The notes under the pieces: model-generated
The model's database searches: none
What the model saw: only the letters and a program-made list of their open reading frames with translations
What the model was told of the DNA's origin: nothing
Part shown: positions 19,329 to 30,686 of the stretch, piece after piece
Layout: the number at the start of each line of letters is the position of its first letter
How positions within the stretch are numbered: the first letter of the stretch is position 1
NCBI GenBank assembly: GCA_963733265.1
Contig: CAVTCF010000003.1
Coordinates: forward strand, 310,001-374,000
DNA from: PALSA-1006 sp963733265
GTDB lineage: Bacteria; Pseudomonadota; Gammaproteobacteria; Burkholderiales; Gallionellaceae
Reading direction: 5' to 3'
DNA: 64,000 nucleotides
Program-made: the position numbers and the translations under genes

Positions 19329-20476
19329 TCGCTTTCTAAATGTTGGGTGTGAATGCAGAAGCTCTCACACCCGGCTGTCTTTGCTTGTGCCTTGTCCGCT
19401 TTGAGCGCAAAGAAGTTGTGTTCTAGCCAGTTGACGACTTGTTCCACCCCGTTTGGTTCTACCCGCGCAGGTTGAGGTGTGAGCCAAAGCGCAGTCAGTT
19501 CTTCGGCAAAATTGCCCGCCTCCAATTGTTCCCGCGAAATTTCACGGCATACACCATGCTGCTGTAACCAATCTTCCATTGCTTGTGTTTCAGGCCAGTT
19601 GGCTCGGTTGACATACAGCACTGGCGTGCCGCTGCATGCTGCTTCGACAAAGCTGCCATAGCCGGGCTTGCACAGCAGTGCGTCGCAACTGGCGAGCACA
19701 TGACTAAAACTCATCGACAGTGATTCCAAAATAATTGTGTCGGGATGACTCACCTGCCAACTATTTGGAACCAACCAGCGCACACTGTCAATGCGGGGCC
19801 AGCGATCTATGGGCAAACGACTGTCGATTCCGCCCATGCTCACTAACACCAGTTTTTCGTTTGTCGATAACCGCAAAAGATGGTTGAGTTCATTGCGCCT
19901 GTTTATGCCTACGCAGGCAATAGGTGCAACCGGGATAAGATTGGGCAGATCGTTCATCGCCATTCCGGGAGTGGCGCGCAGAAACGCATTCGCACTGGCA
20001 TAGCAGTTGCGAATCTGTGTTGCGATATCGTCGTCGCCGCAACAGTGGCGATAGATATCAGCCCAGTTTAACGAACATAATGCAACGTTCGGGATTCCTG
20101 CCTGCTGCGCACCTGCCAAAGGTAAATAACCCACATTCGAGAACACTGCATCCGCACCTAGGTGACGAAGTAGGCTCGCCTCTTCAGCGACTTTTGAGTC
20201 CCAATCTGAATGAAAAGTGCGATATGCCGCACGGCTATCTTCAATGCGAATGTCCAGTGCCGACGACATTACCATGCCGATATCCCCATTACTTTGCAGG
20301 TGGTCGAATGGTGCATGAATACGCGAACGTAAATGAGAAAGTGCCACGGCGGAACGAACTGTAAGTCGTAACAGCGGAATGCGTTTATGCAGTAAGTTTA
20401 GAATCGGTGCGGTCTGTGCAACATGACCAAAACCGTGGCCGGATATGGAAACAACAAGATGAGGTGATTTGGGCAT
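19325..20476 (-). CDS. Glycosyltransferase-like protein, GT-B fold
   Basis: 383 residues. The N-terminus VSISGHGFGHVAQ is the Gly/His-rich loop of GT-B enzymes related to MGT/UGT and to the N-terminal domain of bacterial L-arabinokinase-like proteins. The C-terminal half has LVSMGGID, CDALLCKPGYGSFVEAACSG and TPVLYVNR, matching a nucleotide-sugar site. No signal peptide. It stands alone and converges on slyD with a 4-base overlap. Donor and acceptor cannot be read from the sequence. Confidence 0.8.
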   Translation of the reverse strand: MPKSPHLVVSISGHGFGHVAQTAPILNLLHKRIPLLRLTVRSAVALSHLRSRIHAPFDHLQSNGDIGMVMSSALDIRIEDSRAAYRTFHSDWDSKVAEEASLLRHLGADAVFSNVGYLPLAGAQQAGIPNVALCSLNWADIYRHCCGDDDIATQIRNCYASANAFLRATPGMAMNDLPNLIPVAPIACVGINRRNELNHLLRLSTNEKLVLVSMGGIDSRLPIDRWPRIDSVRWLVPNSWQVSHPDTIILESLSMSFSHVLASCDALLCKPGYGSFVEAACSGTPVLYVNRANWPETQAMEDWLQQHGVCREISREQLEAGNFAEELTALWLTPQPARVEPNGVEQVVNWLEHNFFALKADKAQAKTAGCESFCIHTQHLESD

Positions 20477-20593
20477 AGCGGTATATCAGGTGACTTCGGC
20501 AGAATTATCTCGGATTGTTCAAGCGGAGACCACATTTAATTACTACCTCCGTTGAATAGACTATACGGGATTATGAAGTTTTTAACGTAGTCG

Positions 20594-20622
20594 TTGACGA
20601 ACCCATCGATAGTGCGTAGAAT
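20594..20622 (+). promoter_or_regulatory. Sigma-70 promoter for tRNA-fMet
   Basis: TTGACG at 20594-20599 and TAGAAT at 20617-20622 with a 17-base spacer, ending 16 bases before the mature tRNA 5' end. Confidence 0.75.
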
Positions 20623-20638
20623 CTTTCCTCTTCTCTGA

Positions 20639-20712
<74 letters not shown>

Positions 20713-20755
20713 CCCAGGAATAAAGATTTAGTTTTTAGGTGTGATAAAAATAGAG

Positions 20756-20784
20756 TTGACGGAAGTCATTTCAATCTATATAAT
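20756..20784 (+). promoter_or_regulatory. rRNA operon promoter
   Basis: TTGACG at 20756-20761 and a perfect TATAAT at 20779-20784 with a 17-base spacer and a GC-rich discriminator (GCGCACC), as expected for a stringently controlled rrn promoter. It lies about 250 bases before the 16S gene. Confidence 0.85.
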
Positions 20785-20828
20785 GCGCACCTCTTCGCTG
20801 CCACGGTGGTTGAAGCTGAAGTAAAAAA

Positions 20829-20839
20829 GTTCTTTAAAA
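20829..20839 (+). promoter_or_regulatory. boxA antitermination site in the rRNA leader
   Basis: GTTCTTTAAAA matches the NusB/NusE boxA element in the leader before 16S. Confidence 0.7.
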
Positions 20840-21037
20840 GACAAATAAAACAATCGATTAGTGTGGGTATGTGCGCTGGGGAAGAGTAATATTATTTGTG
20901 AAAGCAAATGGTATTGTCGACTCAAGACATAAAAGAAGTACCCACACTAAATCGAAGATACGATAAAAAGTAAATTCGCTTTGAGTGAGATCAGTCTGGG
21001 GTTCGAAAGGACCGGACTTAAAAATTGCTATGAGATT

Positions 21038-22578
<1,541 letters not shown>

Positions 22579-22714
22579 GAGAATCTCAGTGCACGTATCC
22601 ACACTTATCGGTTGTTTTATAAAGTCGTTGTTAGTCACGAGTCGTAAGTCGTGAGTGAATCAGCGCAGAGCTTTTAACTAACGACTGACGACTTGCTACT
22701 AGCAACGGACTTTA

Positions 22715-22791
22715 GGGTCTGTAGCTCAGCTGGTTAGAGCACTGTGTTGATAACGCGGGGGTCGTTGGTTCGAGTCCAACCAGACCCACCA
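22715..22791 (+). tRNA. tRNA-Ile (GAT) in the 16S-23S spacer
   Basis: 77 bases with encoded CCA. Anticodon GAT in TTGATAA, a 7-bp acceptor stem GGGTCTG/CAGACCC, and a standard T-loop. It is the first of the two spacer tRNAs. Confidence 0.97.
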
Positions 22792-22803
22792 GAGCACGTA
22801 AAT

Positions 22804-22879
22804 GGGGGCTTAGCTCAGCTGGGAGAGCACCTGCTTTGCAAGCAGGGGGTCGTCGGTTCGATCCCGTTAACCTCCACCA
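22804..22879 (+). tRNA. tRNA-Ala (TGC) in the 16S-23S spacer
   Basis: 76 bases with encoded CCA. Anticodon TGC in TTTGCAA. The acceptor stem GGGGGCT/AACCTCC contains a C6-A67 mismatch, where close relatives would be expected to pair C with G, and the T-stem has a weak outer end. It is otherwise normal and probably functional. Confidence 0.93.
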
Positions 22880-22984
22880 ACAAACACGTAAGCGTGAGTT
22901 GTTGGTGGCAAGTCGAAAAGCGAGAACCCATATTTAAGCCAGTTAGGCTTCGATATTGGCTTTTGCTAATAAGTGTATTAAGTA

Positions 22985-22995
22985 GTTCTTTAACA
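22985..22995 (+). promoter_or_regulatory. boxA antitermination site in the 16S-23S spacer
   Basis: GTTCTTTAACA upstream of 23S, the usual spacer boxA. Confidence 0.65.
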
Positions 22996-23190
22996 ATTTG
23001 GAAGAAGTAAAGAAGTGATTCACGCAAACGTGATGACGGGGAAACCTGTCTGAATGAATGCATGATAACTAAATGGGTTTTTGATTGTATCAAGCCGTAT
23101 TCATGCAAGTCGTATGGATGCGGTGTCACAAACGCGAGACAAAGAAATACTTGTAATGTTGTGTCTTCGAAAGAGGGCTTAATGTTATAG

Positions 23191-26076
<2,886 letters not shown>

Positions 26077-26216
26077 ATAATATTAAGTAACATGCAAGTG
26101 AGTTCTGAACTCGCGAATGCAATCAGAAATCCAGATTCTTTACTTCTCCAGAATGCGTCGGCCGGTGGCGGCAACTCAGTTAACCTGAACTCCGCACCTG
26201 ATCCCGACAACAGTTA

Positions 26217-26333
26217 TGTCTGACGACCATAGCAAGTTGGCCCCACTCCTTCCCATCTCGAACAGGACAGTGAAACGACTTCGCGCCAATGATAGTGTGC
26301 ACCTCGCATGTGAAAGTAGGTCATCGTCAGACT
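26217..26333 (+). rRNA. 5S ribosomal RNA
   Basis: About 117 bases. The terminal stem GTCTGACGA/TCGTCAGAC closes the molecule. Internal blocks (CCATAGCAAGTTGG, CGAACAGGACAGTGAAACG, GTGAAAGTAGGTCATCG) are typical for betaproteobacteria. It is the last gene of the rRNA operon. Confidence 0.96.
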
Positions 26334-26344
26334 CCTTATAAAGC

Positions 26345-26381
26345 AAAATACCCCGCCCTCAAAAGCGGGGTATTTTGTTTT
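26345..26381 (+). terminator. rRNA operon terminator
   Basis: A 12-bp perfect stem (26345-26356 with 26365-26376) with a GC-rich core followed by TGTTTT, 12 bases after 5S. Confidence 0.92.
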
Positions 26382-26485
26382 ATAGAATTTGATTTGTGAC
26401 CTGCTTGAACGCAGTGACAACATGCCGCGCAGCGGCTTGTTGCGGCGGAGACTCATATCGGCTTCATCGATGTGACGTCGGAACC

Positions 26486-26549
26486 AAAGTAGGTCATCGT
26501 CAGACTCCTTATAAACAAAACGCCCCTCCAGAATATGGTGGGGTTTTTT
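26486..26549 (+). repeat. Duplicate of the 5S rRNA 3' end with a second terminator-like hairpin
   Basis: 26486-26515 repeats 26313-26342 exactly for 30 bases (the last part of 5S and the start of its trailer). A separate GC hairpin (26523-26529 with 26537-26543) and six T residues follow. No other part of a second 5S gene is recognisable in 26390-26485, so this is a remnant of a second rRNA operon end or a recombination scar. Confidence 0.8.
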
Positions 26550-26559
26550 GCTTTGTGCT

Positions 26560-26588
26560 CGTCATTCCGGCGAAGGCCGGAATCCAGC
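26560..26588. repeat. REP-like palindromic element
   Basis: An 8-bp stem ATTCCGGC (26564-26571) / GCCGGAAT (26576-26583) in the frame CGTCATTCCGG...CCGGAATCCAG, a widespread type of interspersed palindrome in proteobacterial genomes. Confidence 0.7.
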
Positions 26589-26639
26589 AACACAAATATT
26601 CCGCGAAGCCGCAACTTCCGCCTTGCGCCGAGCAAAAGC

Positions 26640-26978
26640 CTATCGTTCGGAAAATATTCGTCCTATCGTTTTGAACAGTTCACGCTTTTCCATTCGCATC
26701 TTCCGAAAATAGCGTAGCAACGTTTGCTCCTCTTCCTCGCTTTTGCTCATTGCAGGTTTTTTTGCAGATGATTTATCAACCTCCGAAAGTGCTACTAGTT
26801 CAGAAACCTTGAGTCCGAATTCTTGTGCAATAAGTTGTTTTAGTTGATCGTTGGCACCGTGCTTGCCAGTTTCTATTCGTGAAATACTAGGCGTTGTTGT
26901 CCCAACACGATGTGCTAATTCCTCTTGGCTCCAGCCTTTATTTAGCCGCAACCCTTTGATAGTTTTTCCGATACTCAT
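26640..26978 (-). CDS. XRE-family helix-turn-helix regulator
   Basis: About 112 residues from the ATG at 26978 (MSIGKTIKGLR); an upstream ATG at 27008 and a longer open frame exist. The Cro/CI-type HTH is clear: IKGLRLNKGWSQEELAHRVG then TTPSISRIETGKHGA. The C-terminus is basic and charged (RYFRKMRMEKRELFK). Such solitary regulators often control an accessory element or its neighbour. The upstream region contains repeated ATGCGAG/CTCGCAT words (26979-27070) that could be operators. A weakly related uracil-glycosylase-like pseudogene diverges from it. Confidence 0.8.
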   Translation of the reverse strand: MSIGKTIKGLRLNKGWSQEELAHRVGTTTPSISRIETGKHGANDQLKQLIAQEFGLKVSELVALSEVDKSSAKKPAMSKSEEEEQTLLRYFRKMRMEKRELFKTIGRIFSER

Positions 26979-27159
26979 AATGCGAGAGTGTCGGGCTAGC
27001 TTACTCATTACGCAATAACTCGCAACGCAATGTTGTTGACATAAATATTTCTCATGAGGCAATATGCGAGCTTGCTTGAATGCGCTGCCAGTAATTGTTT
27101 GAGTTTGATTTCTAAAAACATTCATCAGATAGAGGTAGTCACAGCCAATGGAGACCGCT

Positions 27160-27667
27160 ATGCCATGCCAGAAATGCAATGCCTGTCCGATTGTCAAAGG
27201 AATACGGCACACCCAATTTTGATCCCTTAGCCGCTATCGAAGGACACGCAGAAAGCCCGATCTGGATAATCGGTATTAACCCGAAGACAGCACTAGGCGA
27301 ACATGTACCCAATCAGCCGAATCCAATAAACTGGAAAAACACCAATCCGGGCGCGCCCCATTTCCAGCGACTGCAAAGGTTAGTAGGCGATCAATGGTAT
27401 ACATGTCTTTTTAAAAAAGGCGGCATCGCTCACACCGATCTGATCAAATGCGGGTCGCCGTCATATTCAGCAGTGGAAAAAAGTGCTGTTGCGCATTGCA
27501 GGGGTTTTCTATTGGAACAAATACTGACGTATAAACTAAAACTACTTCTCGTTTTGTCTAGTGCCGCAGCCGAGATTATCCAAGGTGAGGCGAAGATCCC
27601 GGATGGAAGCTCAGAAGGAATGTGGAAAATCGGGGATCATCAATGTTATGTCGTGCTGTCTGGGTAA
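27160..27667 (+). pseudogene. Uracil-DNA-glycosylase-superfamily gene, frameshifted and 3'-truncated
   Basis: From 27179 the open frame contains PIWIIGINPKTALGE and a second conserved block around IAHTDLIKCGSPSYS, which match the UDG-like fold. The likely true start is the ATG at 27160, which has a strong GGAGA at 27150-27154. That frame gives MPCQKCNACPIVKG, a Cys-rich start typical of Fe-S UDG-like proteins, but it stops after 20 codons, and the rest lies in the +1 frame. The ATG at 27179 has no ribosome-binding site. The frame also ends abruptly after YVVLSG, before the usual C-terminal motif. I read it as broken at both ends, although a sequencing indel near 27190-27215 is possible. Confidence 0.6.
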
Positions 27668-27851
27668 CTACATATCAAACGTTGGGATGACATCTATATC
27701 AGGATTGGCGATCGATGGTCTATCAGGAAACTTGATCGTCACTGGGAAAAACGCAGCAGGAGCAACGATCACCGCCTTTATAGATGTTACAGGTGCTATC
27801 AATGGCAACCCAACGATCTCAACACCAGTTGACAATCGCGTAACTTTTTAA
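27664..27851 (+). pseudogene. C-terminal fragment of a repeat-type surface/structural protein
   Basis: A frame without its own start runs to TAA at 27849-27851 and encodes ISGLAIDGLSGNLIVTG and a similar following segment, Gly/Thr/Asn-rich beta-strand sequence like the end of a propeller or surface-repeat protein. It abuts the truncated UDG-like gene directly, which marks a recombination junction at about 27660. The function of the parent gene is not deducible. Confidence 0.45.
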
Positions 27852-28073
27852 ACGTCTAGTCATTTAGCACAAGGGCGTAATAACCAACAAACATTGCGCC
27901 GTATGTATTTTCGTTCGGCGTAATGCGGTTCCGCCGAATGCTTCAAGAAACGCGCGACCTCGGCGCAGATGCTCTGCCACCCTGAGCAAAAAATCCACGA
28001 ATAGATTTCCGCAAACCAATCCGACAGGATATTTGCTGCTAACATCCAAAAATGTAATAAACTGTCACGGGCA
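27852..28073. other. Intergenic stretch with a dispersed-repeat remnant
   Basis: No convincing gene. 27871-27960 contains AGGGCGTAATAA...ATTGCGCCGTATG and further GGCGTAATGCGG/CCGCCGAATG words. They resemble the common GTAGGGYGC...GCGCATTGC interspersed element, another remnant of which lies at 36188-36219. Short minus-strand frames here look like read-through of that repeat and not genes. Confidence 0.4.
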
Positions 28074-28091
28074 GGCTGTAATAATACAGCC
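28074..28091. promoter_or_regulatory. Perfect palindrome upstream of the MNT/HEPN module
   Basis: GGCTGTA-ATAA-TACAGCC, a 7-bp perfect inverted repeat ending just before the AAAGGAGA ribosome-binding site of the gene at 28109. The position fits an autoregulatory operator of a toxin-antitoxin operon; as RNA it would form a small hairpin. Confidence 0.55.
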
Positions 28092-28108
28092 GTAAAAGGA
28101 GAGTAGTT

Positions 28109-28381
28109 ATGACCACCTTGGTGATCGAACATTTCAAAGCCAGTGAATTACCCCAGCAATGGGCGCAGCGCTTAAAGGTACGGCCTGCGCAAACCGTTAC
28201 TGTGCGTATTGAAACAGAGGCAACTCAAACTGCCCAAGCCCCAGAAGCGTTTGTGACGAATGATCCCGCGTTTGGTATTTGGCGTGATCGAGAAGATATG
28301 GCAGATGTGTCGGTATACGTGCGGCAACTTCGCGCAGCTCGATACTCTTCCTATGGCACACGTCAGGGAAAGCAGTTATGA
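28109..28381 (+). CDS. Small antitoxin-like protein, first gene of the MNT/HEPN operon
   Basis: 90 residues with AGGAGAG upstream of the ATG. The middle is variable and the C-terminal DPAFGIWRDREDMADVSVY and VRQLRAARY resemble the tails of small antitoxins such as Phd/VapB-like proteins, which often end in D-P-x-F-G-x-W-x-D-R plus a V-R-x-L-R. It overlaps the nucleotidyltransferase gene by 4 bases. The N-terminus TTLVIEHFKASELPQQW does not match a DNA-binding fold that I recognise. It may be a third component or a relic antitoxin of another module. Confidence 0.7.
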   Translation: MTTLVIEHFKASELPQQWAQRLKVRPAQTVTVRIETEATQTAQAPEAFVTNDPAFGIWRDREDMADVSVYVRQLRAARYSSYGTRQGKQL

Positions 28382-28698
28382 TTTCCAGTGAACAGTTACA
28401 ACAAGCCGTTGAGCGACTGGTCGCGGCATCCAACCCGAGCAAGGTGATCTTGTTCGGTTCCTACGCGCGCGGTGATGCGACCGAAGATTCCGATCTGGAT
28501 TTGATGGTGATCGAACAAGAGGTGGTCAACAAATTTGACGAAATGGTGCGCTTGCGAAATGTGATGGGGGATATGGGAGTCGGGGTGGACTTGCTGGTGT
28601 ATTCCGACGGCGAGGCATCCCGCCGCAGCCAAGTGCCGGGAACAGTTTTGTACCGGGCCTTCAAAGAAGGCAGGGTGATGTATGACGCCCGCCATTGA
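28378..28698 (+). CDS. MNT-domain nucleotidyltransferase, MntA-like antitoxin
   Basis: 106 residues. The minimal nucleotidyltransferase signature GSYARGDATEDSDLDLMVIE has Gly-Ser and the Asp-x-Asp pair, and a third acidic position is in VGVDLLVY. In type VII toxin-antitoxin pairs, MntA adds AMP to the HEPN toxin and neutralises it. It overlaps the HEPN gene by 17 bases in another frame, the expected MNT-HEPN arrangement. All catalytic residues appear intact. Confidence 0.85.
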   Translation: MISSEQLQQAVERLVAASNPSKVILFGSYARGDATEDSDLDLMVIEQEVVNKFDEMVRLRNVMGDMGVGVDLLVYSDGEASRRSQVPGTVLYRAFKEGRVMYDARH

Positions 28699-29065
28699 AG
28701 AAGCCCGCCGTTATTTGCAACTGGCAGATGATGATGCGGCAGCGTTTCGTGGCTTGCTGAAATTGCCCGAAGTGAAATTTCGTCTGGCCTGTTTTCATGC
28801 GCAGCAGTCGGTGGAAAAATTGATGAAGGCTGTGCTGATTTTTCATGGGATAGATTATCAACGTACCCATGATTTGCATACGCTCGCGTCGTTATTGTTG
28901 AAACATGGAATTACGCCTCCTTGTTCACCGGAGGAATTGACGCAACTCAGTCCGTTTGCGGTGACGTTCCGCTATGACGATACCGATATTCCGCTTATTC
29001 AGGATACGGTGGTGGAAAAGATGGTGGATACTATGCGCCGCTGGGCAGGCGAGGTGGTGAAATAA
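28682..29065 (+). CDS. HEPN-domain protein, HepT-like toxin
   Basis: 127-residue helical HEPN protein. The RNase motif R-x4-H is present as RTHDLH at about residue 60, after AQQSVEKLMKAVLIF. HepT proteins cleave RNA when not adenylylated by the partner MNT enzyme. The stop TAA lies at 29063-29065, and a 23S-like fragment begins five bases later at 29071. Confidence 0.85.
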   Translation: MTPAIEEARRYLQLADDDAAAFRGLLKLPEVKFRLACFHAQQSVEKLMKAVLIFHGIDYQRTHDLHTLASLLLKHGITPPCSPEELTQLSPFAVTFRYDDTDIPLIQDTVVEKMVDTMRRWAGEVVK

Positions 29066-29070
29066 AACCA

Positions 29071-29295
29071 CAAGCTATTGATCGAAGCCCCGGTAAACAG
29101 CATCCGTAACTACCGGATGCCTCTAAAAACTCAGATTTCATCCCAACTGCGGCGTTGCGTAAAAAATTTCTTGCTTGCATATAAATCATATGCGGCGCGG
29201 CGAAATGTTTTCCGCGCCTTGCATTTGGGCGAAATCTGAATTTTTAGAGGCATCCTTAACGGTACTAAGGAAGCGAAATCCCTTGCCGGGTAAGT
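29071..29295 (+). repeat. 23S rRNA core fragment A, split by an insert
   Basis: 29071-29112 aligns to 25047-25088 of the real 23S gene with about 5 mismatches in 42. 29257-29295 aligns to 25089-25127 with about 4 mismatches in 39. The two halves are contiguous in 23S, so the 144 bases between them are a clean insertion. The 23S match stops after GGTAAGT, where the sequence switches to GCGGGTACCTCTAAAAATCC. It is too short to form functional rRNA. Confidence 0.88.
29113..29256. mobile_element. MITE-like palindromic insert inside 23S fragment A
   Basis: 144 bases with 25-bp terminal inverted repeats: 29115-29139 (GGATGCCTCTAAAAAC...) and 29231-29255 (...TTTTTAGAGGCATCC), differing at one position. 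It has no coding capacity. It interrupts the 23S fragment between two TA dinucleotides with no clear target duplication. Half-copies of the same sequence follow fragments A and B. Confidence 0.75.
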
Positions 29296-29300
29296 GCGGG

Positions 29301-29372
29301 TACCTCTAAAAATCCAATTTCCGCCGCCATACCGCGTTGCTCACAAAAAATTACTTCTTGCATATAAACTTG
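29301..29372. repeat. Half-copy of the MITE-like sequence
   Basis: TACCTCTAAAAATCCAATTTCC followed by a CCGCGTTGC block and TTCTTGCATATAAA parallels the left half of the insert at 29119-29190 (CCTCTAAAAA, GGCGTTGC, TTGCTTGCATATAAA). It follows 23S fragment A directly. A shorter copy occurs at 30228-30250 after fragment B. Confidence 0.6.
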
Positions 29373-29397
29373 CCTAAAATCGTTTAGCGGCCTAATA

Positions 29398-29423
29398 TGT
29401 GTACACACGGATACTCAATTGAG
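29398..29423. promoter_or_regulatory. Two palindromes upstream of the vapBC-like operon
   Basis: TGTGTACACA (29398-29407) and CTCAATTGAG (29414-29423), both perfect 10-bp palindromes 27-52 bases before the antitoxin start, placed as operators for antitoxin autoregulation. Confidence 0.5.
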
Positions 29424-29449
29424 AATCCAAACAGCAAGAGGTAATAATT

Positions 29450-29734
29450 ATGGAAACGACAAAAGTTGGCATTCGAGAATTCAGGGCAGACTTGGCAGAA
29501 TACATTGCTTCCAGTGTGCCGGTGGCTGTGACGCGTCATGGTCAGACGGTAGGCTATTTTATTCCAACGCAAGGGCAGGTTGATGCAGATATTGCGGCCC
29601 TAAAGAAGGCAAGTAAGACCTTGGATCAAATGCTTGCTGCTCAACAGGTTGAAGTGGAAGCCGTCGTCGCTGAATTCAAAAAAGTGCGCAGGCATACCAG
29701 CCCACGGAATAAGCCACTCGCCAAAGCCGCATGA
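29450..29734 (+). CDS. Type II antitoxin, Phd/VapB-like
   Basis: 94 residues; AAGAGGTAAT upstream of the ATG. The N-terminus VGIREFRADLAEYIASSV and VAVTRHGQTVGYFIPT is the Phd/YefM-type DNA-binding fold. The C-terminus is charged and helical, as expected for the toxin-binding arm. It overlaps the PIN toxin gene by 4 bases (ATGA). Confidence 0.88.
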   Translation: METTKVGIREFRADLAEYIASSVPVAVTRHGQTVGYFIPTQGQVDADIAALKKASKTLDQMLAAQQVEVEAVVAEFKKVRRHTSPRNKPLAKAA

Positions 29735-30153
29735 GTAATAAAGCGATTGTTCTTGACGCAAACATTCTGATTCGTGCGGTGTTGGGGAAACGGGTGCGGG
29801 AACTCATTTTTACGAATGCCTCGACCGTCAAATTCTTTGCGCCCGATGTTGCGTATGCCGATGCACGGAAGTATCTGCCTTCCTTGTTGGAAAAACGAGG
29901 AGTCAAGAGCGCGGCTGCAATGAAAGTTCTGGACAGCCTCGAATGCATCGTTCAGCCCATCGACCTTGAACTTTACGTGGGTATGCAACAGCAGGCATTA
30001 CAGCGGATTGCCATTCGTGATGCCGATGACTGGCCTGTGCTTGCGTGTTCGATGGTAATCGGATGCCCAGTCTGGACAGAGGATGCGGACTTTTTCGGTG
30101 CGGGCGTGGCGACATGGACAACTGACCGTGTTGAGCTATATTTTGCCGATTGA
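29731..30153 (+). CDS. PIN-domain toxin, VapC-like RNase
   Basis: 140 residues. The PIN acidic residues are in VLDANILIRAVLG (first Asp), a central Asp/Glu region, and RDADDWPVLACSMVIG with WTEDADFFG (later Asps). It probably cleaves tRNA or rRNA when free of the antitoxin. The stop codon TGA at 30151-30153 lies inside the first bases of the 23S-like fragment B, so gene and rRNA fragment are joined without any spacer. Confidence 0.88.
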   Translation: MSNKAIVLDANILIRAVLGKRVRELIFTNASTVKFFAPDVAYADARKYLPSLLEKRGVKSAAAMKVLDSLECIVQPIDLELYVGMQQQALQRIAIRDADDWPVLACSMVIGCPVWTEDADFFGAGVATWTTDRVELYFAD

Positions 30154-30223
30154 TCGAAGCCCCATTAAACGGCGGCCGTAACTATAACGGTGCAAAGGTA
30201 GCGAAATCCCTTGTCGAGTAAGT
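30150..30223 (+). repeat. 23S rRNA core fragment B
   Basis: 74 bases aligning without gaps to 25054-25127 of 23S with about 5 mismatches. It includes a near-copy of the I-CeuI target with two changes (GTGCAAAGG for GTCCTAAGG). The match ends after GTAAGT, at the same 23S position as fragment A, and continues into the same GCGGGCACCTCTAAAAATCC sequence. Confidence 0.9.
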
Positions 30224-30368
30224 GCGGGCACCTCTAAAAATCCAATTTTGCGAGTTGGGCGAAAAGCCGCCCCCCTGCTTACCCCACTTCGTCGCCATAT
30301 TGATTATTCTGGCTTAACGTGAACAGTCACTCTGGTCGAACATCAGATAGTTCAAACAAAATGAACGC

Positions 30369-30686
30369 TTACCACCAACTCCAATTTGCATCGTGTTTGT
30401 GCCAAGTTCTAAACACCGGGTCGAATTCGTGGTCAGCCAGCCAACGGCGTAACATGCGGTCGTTGCTAGTGCGAATCCGGTGATCGGATACCTTGCGGTA
30501 CCAGCGCGGTGCTGAACCGCCCATGGTGACTGTCTTGTCGGAATGAAAACGGGCGATTGCTTTACGGCCTGCATCCGATTGCGGATCGAGTTGCACCCAG
30601 TGCCCGTAAGGAAGTCGAGACTCCCAATCGTGCAGCACCCAGTAATACTCGTGACGCTCCCGCTTGCGGCGAAATGTACGTGACAT
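30369..30686 (-). CDS. Small basic conserved hypothetical protein
   Basis: 105 residues, rich in Arg, Trp and His, with an ATG at 30686 and GGAG upstream. Its start MSRTFRRKRERHEYYWVL and end RTWHKHDANWSWW resemble a small hypothetical family scattered in proteobacterial accessory regions. No catalytic motif, signal or membrane helix. It might bind nucleic acid, judged only from charge. I do not recognise a function. It lies between 23S fragments B and C, on the opposite strand to the toxin-antitoxin genes. Confidence 0.65.
   Translation of the reverse strand: MSRTFRRKRERHEYYWVLHDWESRLPYGHWVQLDPQSDAGRKAIARFHSDKTVTMGGSAPRWYRKVSDHRIRTSNDRMLRRWLADHEFDPVFRTWHKHDANWSWW

Noticed and set aside
22744..23010. 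Open frames across the 16S-23S spacer, 16S and 23S (for example 21861-22127, 24331-24522, 25222-25689)
   Set aside because: They lie inside rRNA or tRNA genes, have no ribosome-binding sites and no protein-like conservation.
27860..28132. Minus-strand frames of 90 and 61 residues upstream of the MNT/HEPN operon
   Set aside because: They run through a dispersed repeat, have no ribosome-binding site and no coherent domain.
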